Origin: Porphyra umbilicalis
Taxonomy: Eukaryota > Rhodophyta > Bangiophyceae > Bangiales > Bangiaceae
Assembly (NCBI GenBank): GCA_002049455.2
Contig: KV919070.1
Coordinates: forward strand, 27,868-91,867
Direction: 5' to 3'
Length of the DNA: 64,000 nucleotides
In this document: piece by piece, positions 12,656 through 24,462 of the stretch
Numbering within the stretch: the stretch's first letter is position 1
How the letters are laid out: the number at the start of each line of letters is the position of its first letter
Translations under genes and position numbers: made by a program
Notes under the pieces: model-generated
Database searches by the model: none
Told to the model about the DNA's origin: nothing
Seen by the model: only the letters and a program-made list of their open reading frames with translations

Positions 12656-14184
12656 TCAAGAGTAGGGCAACAGTAGACGGCCCCTGTCCGCAAATATGTG
12701 CTCAGAGAGGTCGTGGAGCAACGTGAAGTGAGCGTCGCGGTCCTTGGCCTCGCACTCGGCCCCGTCCGTGTACGTCAGGGAGCAAGGTACCACGTCTTGC
12801 TCGGTGCCGGTCTCCACCATGTCGTCTTGGGCCTCATGCTGCGCGGGCTGCGGTGGCCCCCAGACACATGGGCCTCTTGGTCCATTCTCAATAAAGAATG
12901 CCGGTTGGCGCTCACTTGCAGCGCGAGCAGCAGCAGGACGTCCTTGGCGACTCCCACAGTCCGACTCCTCGTTGCCCGGTCCTCGGCGCTGCCCTTGCAG
13001 ATCTGCAACAGCTTGTTGCACCTCTGCCGCCGCGTCGATGCGCCGTTGGGCCAAACAATCGCTCTGCGTGCACTCAATGGCCATATCGTGCATGATGGCC
13101 ACCGCCTTTCCGGTGTTGATCATCCGCAATACCGTCGTGAAGCGTGCAGGTCCAAGAATGATGTTGAAGCGCGACGGCATGACGGCGTACAATCGCTCAG
13201 CGTCTTTCCGGACAGCTTGCTGCAGCCGGTTGTGCACGCGCCGCTTGGGGGTGACCGGGTTGGGGGGGTCATTGCAAACAAAGCATTCCGGGGATATCCT
13301 TGGTCGACCTCGTAATAAAGCAAGCGACGGGTACGGCCGTTCATTGTATAGTTGATGTTCCGCGGCGGCCACACACCCGCGTTCACGTCAATCAATCAGA
13401 GGTGAACACGCCAGCACATTCATGTCGTTGTAGCTCCCAGGAGCCCCAATAAAAAAGTGCCAGGTGTACGTGTCCTCATCGCAGATGCTCTCAACGACCA
13501 CGGAGAGCTTACCCTGGCGGTCATGGTACTGGCCGGCCAGAGCCTTGGGGAACTTGAGCCAATGCCAGTGGGTGCAGTCAATAGAACCGATACAGCCTGG
13601 CATGCCACGGGCCGCGTTGCGGGTGAGGATGTCCTTGCGTTTGTCTTCGGTCTGGCGGCGGAGGTACGTCGCCTCCCACTTCTCGGCGATGAGGTTGGTG
13701 AGGCGCCGCGTTGCCTCCGCGATGGTAGACGGCGACAGGCGGCAGTACTCGTCGGGACGGTCGTACGGCTCCCCGAAGCCCAACGCCCGCAACGCCGCCA
13801 GCAGCTTCTGGATGGGGAACGACTGCAGCCGCCCAGTCGCGTTAATCGAGCGTCGCCACCACGACTCATTGCGCACGGCCGTGAAGAGCCGCTTGAAAAC
13901 AGCTGGCGGCAAGCGATTGCGCTTCTCAAAATCTCGCTCGCTGTAGACGGGCGGCTCCCGGCCGGCCCCAAAATAGTCATGCATGATAGAGTACGCTCCC
14001 ATGTCAAAGTTGCGGTTCCGGCTCGGCCTTCGGCCAGGGCGAGAACCACGAAACGGGAGCTCTTTACCCGCCCGCGCACGGACAGCAGCGCCCTCCGGAT
14101 GCGCAGGCCAGCATGATATCCAATCACCACGGCCACATCCAAATTGTCGTAAAATGAGCCATCGGCAGCCGCCACAGCATCCAT
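12656..14184 (-). pseudogene. PIF/Harbinger (Plant_tran, DDE_Tnp_4) transposase, three frameshifts
   Basis: The reading starts at the ATG at 14184 (MDAVAAADGSFYDN) in one frame and moves near 14020 to a second frame with MHDYFGAGREPPVYSERDF, the conserved N-terminal block. That frame continues through ARGMPGCIGSIDCTHWHW (first catalytic Asp) and GSYNDMNVL (second Asp). Near 13390 it shifts again for about 100 bases (GVWPPRNINYTMNGRTRRLL) and near 13290 returns to the earlier frame with RLQQAVRKDAERLYAVMPSR, carrying the catalytic Glu. All blocks align in order with the transposase at 59373-60770. The two indels around 13290-13390 compensate each other. With three breaks this copy cannot make a full protein unless the assembly has indel errors. 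It is convergent with the Myb-like gene at 7715-11209. Confidence 0.88.
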
Positions 14185-14389
14185 GGGGAGCGGGCCCGGT
14201 ATGGGCCACAAAAACCACAGTGGGAACAAGACGGTGAGCACGACGGTGTGAATGCACGTGGGGGGTAGGACGACGGTGGTCGGGGGCGGTCGCCACGACG
14301 GTGGGTGTGGTGGGGAGAGGGTGCGGTCGCGACCGTCGGCTGGGCCACGGGTGACGAAATGGGGAGGGCAGTGGCGCGGCCCCCACCCC

Positions 14390-17300
14390 CCCCCCTAAAA
14401 TCAGGCCCGTTTATGCGGGGGCAGCCCGGCGACACCAGCCCCACCACGCCTGGCGGGGCCTCCGCACAGTGTATCTCCTCCAATCAGGCCCGCGCGTGCG
14501 GGTCCGGCCCGAGCATGTGAGCTCGCACCCTCGTTGGCCCCGTGGGCCCTGACGGGGCCTCAGTCCAGTGTACATAGTGGGAACAAGCGCTGCATGGCTG
14601 TGAGCGAGCCACGTAGGTCGTCGTGCGCGCTCGACTTGGGCCATGACTCTGCTTCCACTCCTCCTCGGCCGTGACTCTTCCACTCCTCGTTTTCTGTGCC
14701 TGAGCACGCGCAAGGTGGTGTCGATACATTTGAACAGCGTGGCTCAATCTCGAGATCGAGCATTCGCAGGTCCTTACGGCCGTTTCAGATCGCCTGTAGG
14801 CCCTCAATCCCCTGCGAGTGTGCTGCGGCTACGTTTCCCGCACAATCACGCCGCCTGCGACGTCCCTTGCTTCCGGACAAGAACGAGATGTGATCATTCG
14901 GGATCATTGAGGCTACACGTGGTGACCGCAGCGGTCGTCCGTGTCCTCCAGCACGTCGTGCCAGCGATGAGATAGGCTCTAAATTGGTTCGGATCCGTTC
15001 AAAATATGGCCTCGACGCCCACATCGAGGCCCTCGATGGAGACCGGGGCCCCAGATTACGAAAGGCCTATGTACCCTGATTGTTTTTATTCGAAAGGACT
15101 TATCGTGGAATAGTATCGGGTTTTCAAGTGATACCCTCCGTTTGTGGACGGATCCGCATAGAACGGATCGCTGTGTGTGATGCTTTCTGCCTACGCTGCC
15201 ACGTTTAGCCACGTTTGACACGTGGCTCCAATATTTGCGGAATGCGAGATTGGTGGGTCTGCTCTTACTGCTCTGCGCGCTGCCGTCTGGTCCATGATAG
15301 AGGAGCATACGACACGTCCGGGCCGAACTCGACCCAAACATCACTTTACCAGAGAGACTTGTTCTTGGTGCTTTGAAGGGTCCTGCGAACGAAAAAGTGA
15401 ATCGCTAAGCGGACAAATGCTTCCCTCCTGCTTTTTTCGGCCCTCCAAGGTCGCAGTGGCCAGATATGGCCCTACCCCCCCGCAGTGCCCTGCCTATCTG
15501 CTGGAAAAATTTCTGAGTGCGTTGGCTTTGCTACATTCTATGCTTGCGATAAAGGCGAAAAGGTCTCTCCAGCAAGGTCGTAGGATGCCCACTGCGCGAA
15601 GTGCGGGTTCAGTCATCCCAGCCACCCTAGTATCGCGTCTGCAGAGGTGGCATGCTGCCAAACCACTCTGGACTCTCCCCAACAGTGAGACCTCTCCAAC
15701 TTGTGAGCTCCCGCGCATACGTAGCAGTGGCCCATGACCCCCTCACAGGCGGTTGTATCACGGATGTCTTCTGGCACCTACTGACCAAAGGAGGCCCTAA
15801 ACGCTCTACTTAGGTTTGCAAAGTGCTCTGCGAGGATGTTATAGACACACATAGCTATTCAAGTGGCTCCACAAGCATCGCAGAAGTCAATACGAGCCGA
15901 AGACAGATGACGCATGCCCCCCCCCTGCATGCCACCCCCCCACCCTGACCTACTCTCCACTCCAGCTACTCCCGCCCGCCCTTACATCACCACAGACCCA
16001 CCTACTCGCATGCTCTTCGTAGACAGCTTGGACGGCATGGAGCCCCTGCCCGCCAACCGACCCCACCGCCGGCCACTGCCGCCGCCGGCCGCCCCCACCG
16101 CCAGCCGCCACCACTGGCCGCCCCACCCACAACCGAAGGCCGCCGACCATCCTCCTCAACACCCGCCGCCGCCAGCGGCTACCGCTCGCCAGCGTCCCCC
16201 CCGCGAGGAACCGCAGACAGGCGCCGACGCTGCTACACCCCCCCCTGCTAGCTGCCAGCACCCGGTGCCGGCGAGGGCGCCCCGCCGCCAACCACCACCA
16301 CCCCCAGGCCCACACGCCAGACGCCGCCGGCCATCGGCGAGGGGCGCCCATCCCCGCAGCGAAGGGAGTCGGGAGGCAAACGGTGGTGCTAGAAAGAAGA
16401 GGAACGGCCGACCGCCGCGCCGGCCGCCCCACCGGCCGGCCGCCCAACCGGCCGGCCGCTCCACCGGCCGTTCGACCTGCCGACCGCGCCTGCCGCAGGC
16501 CGCCGGTCCCGCCGGACGCGCCTGCCATCCGCCCCGCCGCCGTTTCCCGCCCCCACCGGCAGACGCGTTCACCAGGGCCCGCGCCCGCCGGTGACGGTCC
16601 CCACCGTATGCCGCCCGCGCCGCAGGCCGCCCGTGCCGCCCGCCGGCCCCGCCGCACGCCCCGCCCACTGTCTGCGTGTGCTCCCCCGGGTGCGGTGGGA
16701 AGAAAGGGGCAAGATCAGGGCCGGATGGCGGAGCGAAGGGTGGCGACGGGCGCGGCACAGCGCGGCGTTGTGGGGGGCAGTGCCCGCTGGCACAGCGGCC
16801 CCCGCATGGTGCGGGGGGAGCTCAAAGGAATGTATGGGGCGGGGGTGCGGGCTAAAGGTAGAGGGCAGGCCAGGGGGGAGGGAACGCACGGGTGGAGGTC
16901 ACAGCGGGGCGGGTGGCCCGGTACGGCGCGACGTGGCAAGGGGTGGTGGCCGTGCGTTCCGCCGGCCCCCCCTGGGCGCAAGGTGGCGGCCGAAGAAAGA
17001 AGAGCAGGCAGGTGGGACCAGGGGAACTCAGGGAGAAGAAGAAGAAGATGGGGGTAGGGAGGAAGCGGGGGGGGGGGGGGGGGTCGAAATGGGGGGGGGG
17101 GGAGCGGGCTGTCGAGTTGGCGGGTGAAACAGTCGCGTGGCAGCGGTTACGGCGGATGACAGTGCGGCTCAGACCAGCGCTGTGGTGCTTAAAGGGGGGT
17201 CGCACGCAACCGGGCGGATTCGTCGATTTTTGACCGCAAGATGTTGCGGATCCCCCCAGCACGACACCATACTCGACGGTTTTCGACCTATGTAACCTCA

Positions 17301-17567
17301 AATGGCTGCGTCATACGTTTTCCGGAACCCGTCGGAACTGTCCTTACACCTCCCGAAGCGTCTGCATGCGACTCGATTAGCTTCGGGCATGGCGAGTGAC
17401 TGCCCACCACGGTCGGCCATGCCCGTCCACTCCCTGGTACACTCCCTGGTGCCCTACGATGACCCGTCCCGCGACGCCACATCTAGGATCACAGCACCAG
17501 AACCGTAACTACTGGTCTACATCAGAGCCTTCCCCCACTACGCCCCGCAACGCCCATACAGGCTGTA
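14390..17567. other. No supported gene; CCG/CGG low complexity and poly-G
   Basis: From 15915 to about 16700 the DNA is dominated by CCGCC/CCGGC, giving Pro/Arg-rich readings on both strands. Runs of CACCGGCCGG-type palindromes lie near 16430-16480. Poly-G tracts occur at about 17069-17083 and 17091-17102. The region 14390-15900 and the remainder show no domain, repeat unit or splice pattern I can support. Confidence 0.5.
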
Positions 17568-17930
17568 GTGCGCCACTCACTTTGCCACGCGAAGACCCCA
17601 ACATGCGACGGGCACGTCGTCGCCCACGGCGGGGGTGCCGTTGTTCACTGCGACGTCCTCCCCGTGCTCGCCCTGTTACGGGAGCCAATCCTCACGCCTG
17701 TCCACGTCGATATTGGCACTCAAGCCGTCATCTGCCAGAACGTCGGCGCCATCAGCGCCCCCACATCTGCGCCTGGTTCAGCCATCAGCGCCCACATAAC
17801 TGGTGACGTGGGCGTTGTCGTTGGCTCCCAAACCGTCAACCGCCACGACGTCGGCGCCATCAGCGCCCAACTCTCCGCACCCGGTACAGGCATCGCTGGC
17901 CACTTCACTCTCCGAGGCTGTGGTCAATAG
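17568..17930 (+). CDS. Small hypothetical ORF with internal duplication
   Basis: The 120-residue frame has a more protein-like composition than its flanks. Its second half contains an imperfect duplication of about 36 residues (108 bp): IGTQAVICQNVGAISAPTSA, then later VGSQTVNRHDVGAISAQLSA. Alternating Val/Ile/Ala with Gly and Ser suggests beta-strand repeats. I recognise no family, no clear promoter was seen, and it may be an exon fragment. Confidence 0.28.
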   Translation: MRHSLCHAKTPTCDGHVVAHGGGAVVHCDVLPVLALLREPILTPVHVDIGTQAVICQNVGAISAPTSAPGSAISAHITGDVGVVVGSQTVNRHDVGAISAQLSAPGTGIAGHFTLRGCGQ

Positions 17931-19744
17931 TTGTCAATGAGGGACGCGCCCGTGCTGCCTCTTGGCAGACCCAGCGAAAACGGTCGGATGTCAAAACTCG
18001 TCACCGCTGATTTGTCCTAATTAATGCTCTTCATTGGCGGATAGAACCTGTGTCGGTACTCTATCATTGGCTGACTGCTGCTATCAGCATCGGCTCGATT
18101 GAGAGATATCATTTGCTTTCACTTCGTGGCTCCATTCACTTTGGTCGAACACGGCCGCATTGCTGCTTCACCCGCATATTTCTGCGAAACAGACTTGCTT
18201 GCGGATGCTCCCGCAGTCGCTGCGGACCTGAGAATCGAGCAAAATCGGGCTTACGGGTGACCCCCCTTTAACCACAACAGCGCAGTAGGGGGGGCTGAAC
18301 TGCTCTGTGGAGCCATTCCGCACGGCATCCCTGAGATGGGGTTGACCGTGCCTGTGGCAGCCGCGCGCTCTCAGAGATTCTCAGCGCGAGTCCGACGCAA
18401 AATATTGCTACGTGTTTGGGATCCTTGGATGCTATGGCAGATCCCTAAAACATGGGCCCTGCGCGTATGCGCCCAAACGTGCAGCACGTTTTAGCCCCCT
18501 CAGCAGGCCGTTTCTGGCAGGCACGTTTCCCACAGCGAGCACGTTTCCTTACAGAAGAAATACTCGCGAGTGCGAATACCGTGTCCGACGCGGTGAGTCA
18601 CGCGTGGTTGGCGCACTGATCGCTGATTGCGGTCCCGACTGTGGCCCGCGACGCTAGTCAGGTGGACCTTTTCTGATTAAGGGCCTGCCGGGACTCGTCC
18701 CAGGAGAAACGTGCTCCACTTCGTGCAACAGAGACCGGCATGGTGGGGATTGGCCACTAATGCAGATCATTAGTCCCCTCTCAGAGCGCCCATGCAGGCA
18801 GGTCGTCAGAGTTCGTGGAATTTCGGTGGCCCAAAGTGGCACACGGCGGCTCGTCCGAGGGGAAACGTGCTCCAGTTCGTGCACGCTCCGACAGGGTGCA
18901 AACCATAGGTCCAGCATGCAAATCTTAGCGAATGGGGGCTTCATGGGACTTAACCGACCCAGCTGTGCGGCGACGCTGTCCCGCGATCCGGCATGTGGGA
19001 TTCTGTGAAGTTCTCATTGGACGAAAGCCCGTCACGCGGGGTGCCTGGATCCACCGGGGCACTATCGCTGGCCGTCCGATCGCGGTCTCGAGATGAGGGC
19101 AGCTCTTGAGGCCCGTGCACATCCGACGTGGTCGCGATCTCTGTCGGACCCGGGATGCAAATGCGCACCTGGCTCTGTGGACCTCTCCCGACGATTGCCG
19201 CCCTTTTTCTCTGCCACCGCAATCTTTTGCGCCGCGCGCGCACTTGCCGACGGCTGTTCACATGCTACGCTCGTACCCTTCGTTTGTTCTTCGCGCGATG
19301 CAGGCAGTGATATAGGGGTAGGGCCGAGCCGCCGTTGCCCCCACACCTTCCAACCCGGTCGCGATTGCGCTTCGCCGACCTGCAGCGTGCTCCGGCCGAC
19401 GCCCCACCACCACCCCCCCCCTCGAGAGTGTGCCGCGCGTCCTCCTTTAGAGGGAGTTTTCTGTCGCTTCTTATTGCCTCTCCCCTCCCCCCGCGCCAGT
19501 TTGTACCGTTGTGTCAGGCGCCCTCAGATAGACGCGTGCTGTGACAAGTGGGGGTCCCCGTTGCCGGACGACACACATCAGAGCGTCACGAGCGGTTGGC
19601 CGGTGCGCGGGAATCGACGCGGCGTGAAGGTCGTGCGGTCGAATGGTCTTGCAGGTGGGCCGTCCAGCGTGCGCGACGAACGTGAGAAGGGGGGCGGGCG
19701 GTCCTGCGGTAGCGACGCCGTCGGGCGGGGGTCGGTGCGGCGAC
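17931..19744. other. No supported gene
   Basis: Short ORFs only. Two related motifs (GGAAACGTGCTCCA and GGAGAAACGTGCTCCA, at about 18703-18718 and 18859-18872) sit near GACCGGCAT-like sequence and suggest a decayed local duplication. Otherwise I see nothing here. Confidence 0.4.
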
Positions 19745-21540
19745 ATGACGGGTAAGTGCCTGCTTTGTGGGTTTGACCTCGGCCGCGACGACAATGGGAA
19801 CAAGAGGACGAGGTCGCACTCGCAACGGACGTGCGTCTTCAGGTCGTGGCCCTGCCTTCACGCCCTTCCGGCGGACCACCCCTTCCACAAAGAGGGGGGG
19901 TGCTTCACAGCTGATTGTACCCACCTAAAAGAATTGCCCGAAATGCAACAAGGACGGCCACCGCGTGAACACGCTGCGGCTGGGCCCGTCGCGGTTCAAC
20001 ATTGACAACAAAGGCACCATCACGCGTCATCGGGGCGCCCCGGCTCTCACCAAGTCCAATTTTGAGTGACCTCATCCCTTCGAGAGAGACGTGGCCAAGT
20101 GGATGCGTGTCCAACACGACGCGAGTTGGACGGAGTGGAGGGATGGGCAAGAGCTCGCGGCGACGGGGGAAAAGTTGGCCGCCACGGTACACCACATTAG
20201 ATGGGACGTCGACGCCACCGCCGACGTCATGGAGGCGAACGGCATTGCGGCCGCGACAATGGTGCCGAGAACCGCTCGCACTTTGAGGCGATTGTCGGCA
20301 CCATGGAAAATCCAGATGGGACTGCGGTAAGGGCGGCCGGGGCCTCAGCAACGAGGGGAGCCGCTGCGATATGGCGGGCAAGGGGTGGCGACAGGCGCAT
20401 TGGACGGGGTCGCAGTGGCCCGGCTGCCGGTTCCGGTGCGGTTAGGGGTGGTGCGGCTGGCTAGGCGGCCAGAACTTGAGAGGGCGGCCGGCCGATGGAC
20501 GTGGACTAGATTCAACCGCATTCGTCGTCACCGTCGTCTGCGGGTCGCCGAGTCCGCAGTCGTGTTGACGCTTGTGTTGCGTAAGCTGGCCGGGGCAGCC
20601 GGGGCGCGTCATGATCGACGTCAACGCAGTCTGGGCGCGGGGCAGGTGTCTCAGGCGGCGCTGCGGGATCAAACCTTGCGACGCGCTCCGCCGTGCTAAT
20701 GCAGCAACAGCACACGGGCCTTATGCGCGTCCATGCGATGCGCGCTGCCGACTGCATCCAGCACCTCCTGGAAACCGGTTCCGGGTCCACTGACGGGTCG
20801 GACGTTGGGCCACGTGCCACAGCCTTTGCTGGCCTGTGTGGCAGAGGCGGGGGGGGTGCGCCGGCTGCGCCCGTTGCCGCTCCTGTTGCCGCAGCGGCGG
20901 CTCCGTTACACTTGTCGTGGAAAGAGGGGGAGAGGACCAAGTATAATAAGGCTGTTGTCTTCGAGTGCCTTGCCATCAGCGGGCTGACGACAGAACAACC
21001 AGCACGCAAGGTATTTCGGGGTGCGCTGCGGGAGCAGGCGGCGGCGTTTCCCCACATCGAGCAGCAGTTTGTAGACGCAGCCAACGATCACTTCCTGATC
21101 GGAATGAACATCACCTGCGGCGTTGTGTCCCCAGCCGACGTGGCGGAGCAGCTCATGTCGCGTCGCCTCACCGTCTCCACAACCAACCTCTTGTCCCTCG
21201 TGTCTGTATGGGTGAAGAAGTACGTCGACGAGAACGTGGCGGCCTCGCAGGTACTCGGCGTGTCTCTGGGGGGTGAGTCGACGTGGGACGCCGAGCAAGC
21301 TGGCTCTACATCTCGCCGCCGAGAGCAGCCGGAGGGGAGAACGGGCCATCCACCACCCGGTGGTCGCGGTGACACGAGGTCGGCGAGCATCAATGACGTC
21401 GACGACGGGGAAGACGGAGAAGAAGAGGATTCTGGCAATGACGACGATGGAGACTCTGCGGATGAGGAAGAGGCACCAAAGAGAGCGTGGCGAGAGGACG
21501 TTGAGGGCCATCCCGAGGGGTGGGTCGGATTGTGTGTTGT
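19745..21540 (+). CDS. Hypothetical Cys/His-rich protein with acidic tail; several frame breaks
   Basis: From the ATG at 19745 the frame reads MTGKCLLCGFDLGRDDNGNK, then a Cys/His-rich stretch (HPFHKEGGCFTADCTHLKE). From about 19932, one frame over, it continues NCPKCNKDGHRVNTLRLGPS, a CxxC knuckle, to a TGA at about 20066. The same frame continues past that TGA as HPFERDVAKWMRVQHDASW. A further shift near 20230 gives ENRSHFEAIVGTMENPDGTA and a good donor (GTAAGG) near 20328. A last large open stretch (about 20700-21540) reads through ISGLTTEQPARKVFRGALRE to an acidic tail with GEDGEEEDSGNDDDGDSADE. The breaks could be introns (some splice sites look plausible) or decay. I recognise no family; a nucleic-acid-binding role is a guess from the Cys pairs and charge. 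Confidence 0.4.
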
Positions 21541-22936
21541 AAAGCCCGGCCGCCACAGTAGATTTTCCCGACGCACCCCCTTCAGCCTCCCCACCCCTCT
21601 TCCCCCACCCTCCCCCCCCCCCCCCCCCCCTCCGCGTGCGTGTCTCTCTCAGTTTACACCTTCGCCATTCGGCCGTCGCCACACTCCACGCAAGCAGCAG
21701 GGTCGTGCCACCTGCAGCTGCGGCAAGCGCCACTGCCGCGAGCCAGGCCGCCCTGCAGCGGTGACAGCACTTGCGCTACGTCCGCCCCGCAAGAGCTCCA
21801 CTTGTGCCGCGCGAATGCCATGTTGCCATGCCACCATCACGCTGCGGCTGTTCTTGCTCTACATCCACCCCGTAAGAGCTCCACCTGCGCCGCGCCACCG
21901 ACGTGTTGTGGTTTCACCATCCAGCAGCGACCGCGCTCGCGTTAGCCCCGCGCCACAGCCGTATTGCAAGTCGCCCTCCAGCTGGCACCACGCTTGCGTT
22001 ACCGCCGCCCGCCAGAGGCACCTCCCTGGCCACGACAGTCTCGCCATGCCGCCCTCCACCTGCGACCGCGCTCGTGTTCCCCTCGCCCCCAAGGAGCGCC
22101 CGCCGCATCCGCTCCCTCGCGTCGGGCTGCAAACGCGCGCCACACTAGCAGACGCTGTCGTCGGTCGTCGGCGCATGTGGCGACAACCGGCGTCGTGTGG
22201 CCACCGCCGTGAGCAGTACCCGCGGCCTTCCCCGGCGCGACTGCCAAGTCGCAGACAGCACAGTCAGCGGCGGGCGCGCGAAGCGACTCGCTCGCGAAAC
22301 CCCCGCCTCCCAAGACCCCCCCCATCCGCATCGTCGTGTGGCGTGCGGACACGCGCGCCACAATAGCATGTGGCGTGCGGACACGCGCGCCACAATAGCA
22401 GACGCTGTCGTCAGTTGTCGGCGCATGCGGTGACGACCGATATCGTGTGACCACCGCCGTGATCAGTACCCGCGGCCTCCCCTGACGGGACTGCCAAGTC
22501 GCAGATAGCACAGTACGCGACGGGCGCACAAAGCCACTTGCTCGGCGGGGCAGGTGAAGTGGGCTAGAAAGACCGCCCATCCGATGCATGCGACGGACGC
22601 ACAGGCACAGCCGATGCGCACGATGACGTCAGCGGCGGAGAAGCGACCGCTCTGGCTGGGGCGAACATCGCGTACAGGAGTAGGCGACGGGGACCGGGCT
22701 CTTGCGAACTTTGTGGCATGCACGTGCGTGGCGAGACGAGGCGGGTTGAGAGGAGAGGCGTCGAGGTGGATCAAGGCTCAATTTGTGTCGATCCAGCAAC
22801 ACGCAATGCGTCTGAGACAGCATTTGGGGACCTTCCCCACAAAAACTCCTTTGTTTAGCCCATGTTGGTGCTATTTCGGAGTGAAACACGGCATCATCTG
22901 GAGTGAAATCAATTCTTCTGTTGAACCACTGGGGAT
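21541..22936. other. Pro/Arg-rich low complexity and direct repeats, no gene
   Basis: C-runs at 21610-21630 open a long false ORF through 22366. A 35-bp unit (CGTGTGGCGTGCGGACACGC...) is repeated in tandem at about 22335-22404. A block of about 140 bp starting GCAGACGCTGTCGTC at 22148 recurs at 22398 (offset 250) with moderate divergence. Confidence 0.5.
22148..22540 (+). repeat. Two-copy direct repeat of about 140 bp (offset 250)
   Basis: The copies at 22148-22290 and 22398-22540 share long identical words such as CCACCGCCGTGA and ACTGCCAAGTCGCAGA. The spacer between them contains the tandem 35-bp unit. This is a local segmental duplication in low-complexity DNA. Confidence 0.65.
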
Positions 22937-24385
22937 CAGGGGTTGTCATGGATATATCCCCGAGGATTATATCCGTGCATTATATCCGTATCCACTTCGG
23001 ATACGAGCCGGGCAAGCGTATCCAAACTGCAATATGAGAAAAGGAGGTGAGGATATATCTATCCTGTCCGACATAAATTGCAAGATTATATCGGATCCGT
23101 ATCCCAGATATTATAGTCAGGATACAGGGATATACAGGATCAGGAGGCTTCCCGCGCCTGCAGAATTCTGGTTAAACACAGTCGACCTCTCTTTTTCCCT
23201 GGCCTGTAGGACAGGGTGCTCTCAAAGTGTAGTGATGCACACATATGCTCAGATCAAGGGACTTGCTCTCCGCTTCAGAGGTGGCAGTCTGCATTCGGGA
23301 TCTGAGAGCGTGTCAGCGTTGGAAGGGTCGCGATGACGCTAAAAGCGAATGGAGTTACGCGGCCTCTTGAGGACTGTCCTGCCACAAGATTCACAGGGCC
23401 CAGACGGCGCCTGACCCCCTGCCGCACCCCCCACCGCCCCGAGTTGCGCGCGGCGACCGCGTGCAGTGACTTCCGGGGTTCGACGCGCCCGCGATGACCC
23501 GCGGGTGATCGTGCCTGCGTGCCGGCTTCTGTTGCGGCGGCACGTCGGCGGCTTCTCACGCCATCTAGCGGCACGGTTAGAGGCGCCCCGTCGCGCGGTG
23601 GTCGATCCCATCCGCCCGCCCGTGCGCCTTGTCGGCCGCGCGCAGGTGCGCTGCGCGGCGGGGTGACGGCCCCGCCCGTAGGCGTTGCACCACGCCGGCG
23701 GGCCGCCGCCGCCGCGGCGGCGGCGGCGGCACCCCTTTCCCCGCCGCACGCCCCCCCCGCCACGGCAACGTGGCTGCACGTGCCGATGTGCGTGCTCGCG
23801 GCCATGGAGCCGGCCGGCTCACCCGATGCCTATGCGTCGCCGAGCGCGCCACCGCCCTGAAGGCCAGGGTATTGCACGTACGTGCCTGGAGTCGCGTGCC
23901 GACAATCGAAGGATTATTGTCCGAACATTTGGCAGCAACAAGCCGCGATCCAGCCCGACCCGGGTGGAACCGTTCAATCACGCGACTCGACCCGATTGTG
24001 TTGTTGTCAAAATGTAAAACGAGATTCAGAACGGTCTTTCTGACGACCGTTCACACAAACGGCGGACAACCGCCTCGACGGCGCCCGTTGGGGCGTTGAA
24101 ATCAAGTGTGGATTTCAAGTCGTACTGACGTCCACTTAGCACTCGAATAACGGCTAGATGGCGTTCTTCTTGGGCTCAAATTGAGCTGCCCGTCGGACTT
24201 GTGGGATTATATTCCGATCCAATAATCGTATCCGAATACGATTATGAACTACTCAAATATCCGGCTCCGGAGACAGATATCCTGAACCGGATCTCAGCTG
24301 ATGGAGTTATCCGTTATCAGGTACGAAGGATCGGCGTGTATCCGTATTCCATTACGGCCCAAATTCCATATCCTGACAACCCCTG
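22937..24385. mobile_element. hAT-type element with nested R1 repeat
   Basis: The termini are CAGGGGTTGTCA at 22937 and its exact inverted copy ending at 24385. Flanking 8-mers are CTGGGGAT (22929-22936) and CTGAGGAT (24386-24393), a 7/8 TSD. The TATCCG-rich AT islands next to each end (about 22940-23150 and 24200-24380) mirror those in the 8141-9096 element, so both belong to one family. The interior carries R1 at 23197-23889, which brings the length to 1449 bp. No transposase is encoded. Confidence 0.88.
23197..23889 (+). repeat. R1 dispersed repeat (copy 2)
   Basis: It begins CCCTGGCCTGTAGGACAGGG and ends GCACGTACGTGCCTGG, matching the copies at 40427-41144 and 58528-59208 over their whole length. 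Near the right end lies GAAGGCCAGGG, an imperfect inverted copy of the start, so the unit could fold back. It lies inside the hAT element 22937-24385 and is therefore a later insertion. No consistent TSD was found. Confidence 0.85.
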
Positions 24386-24462
24386 CTGAGGATGTCGTCC
24401 GACCCTGGTCCTGCCTGACCTTCCACTGAGGCGCGCTCCTCGTCAGACTCCCGTGTCTTGCC

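Noticed and set aside
22554..23336. Plus-strand 260-residue ORF
   Set aside because: It crosses the left boundary and TSD of the hAT element and runs into R1, so it is chimeric by chance.
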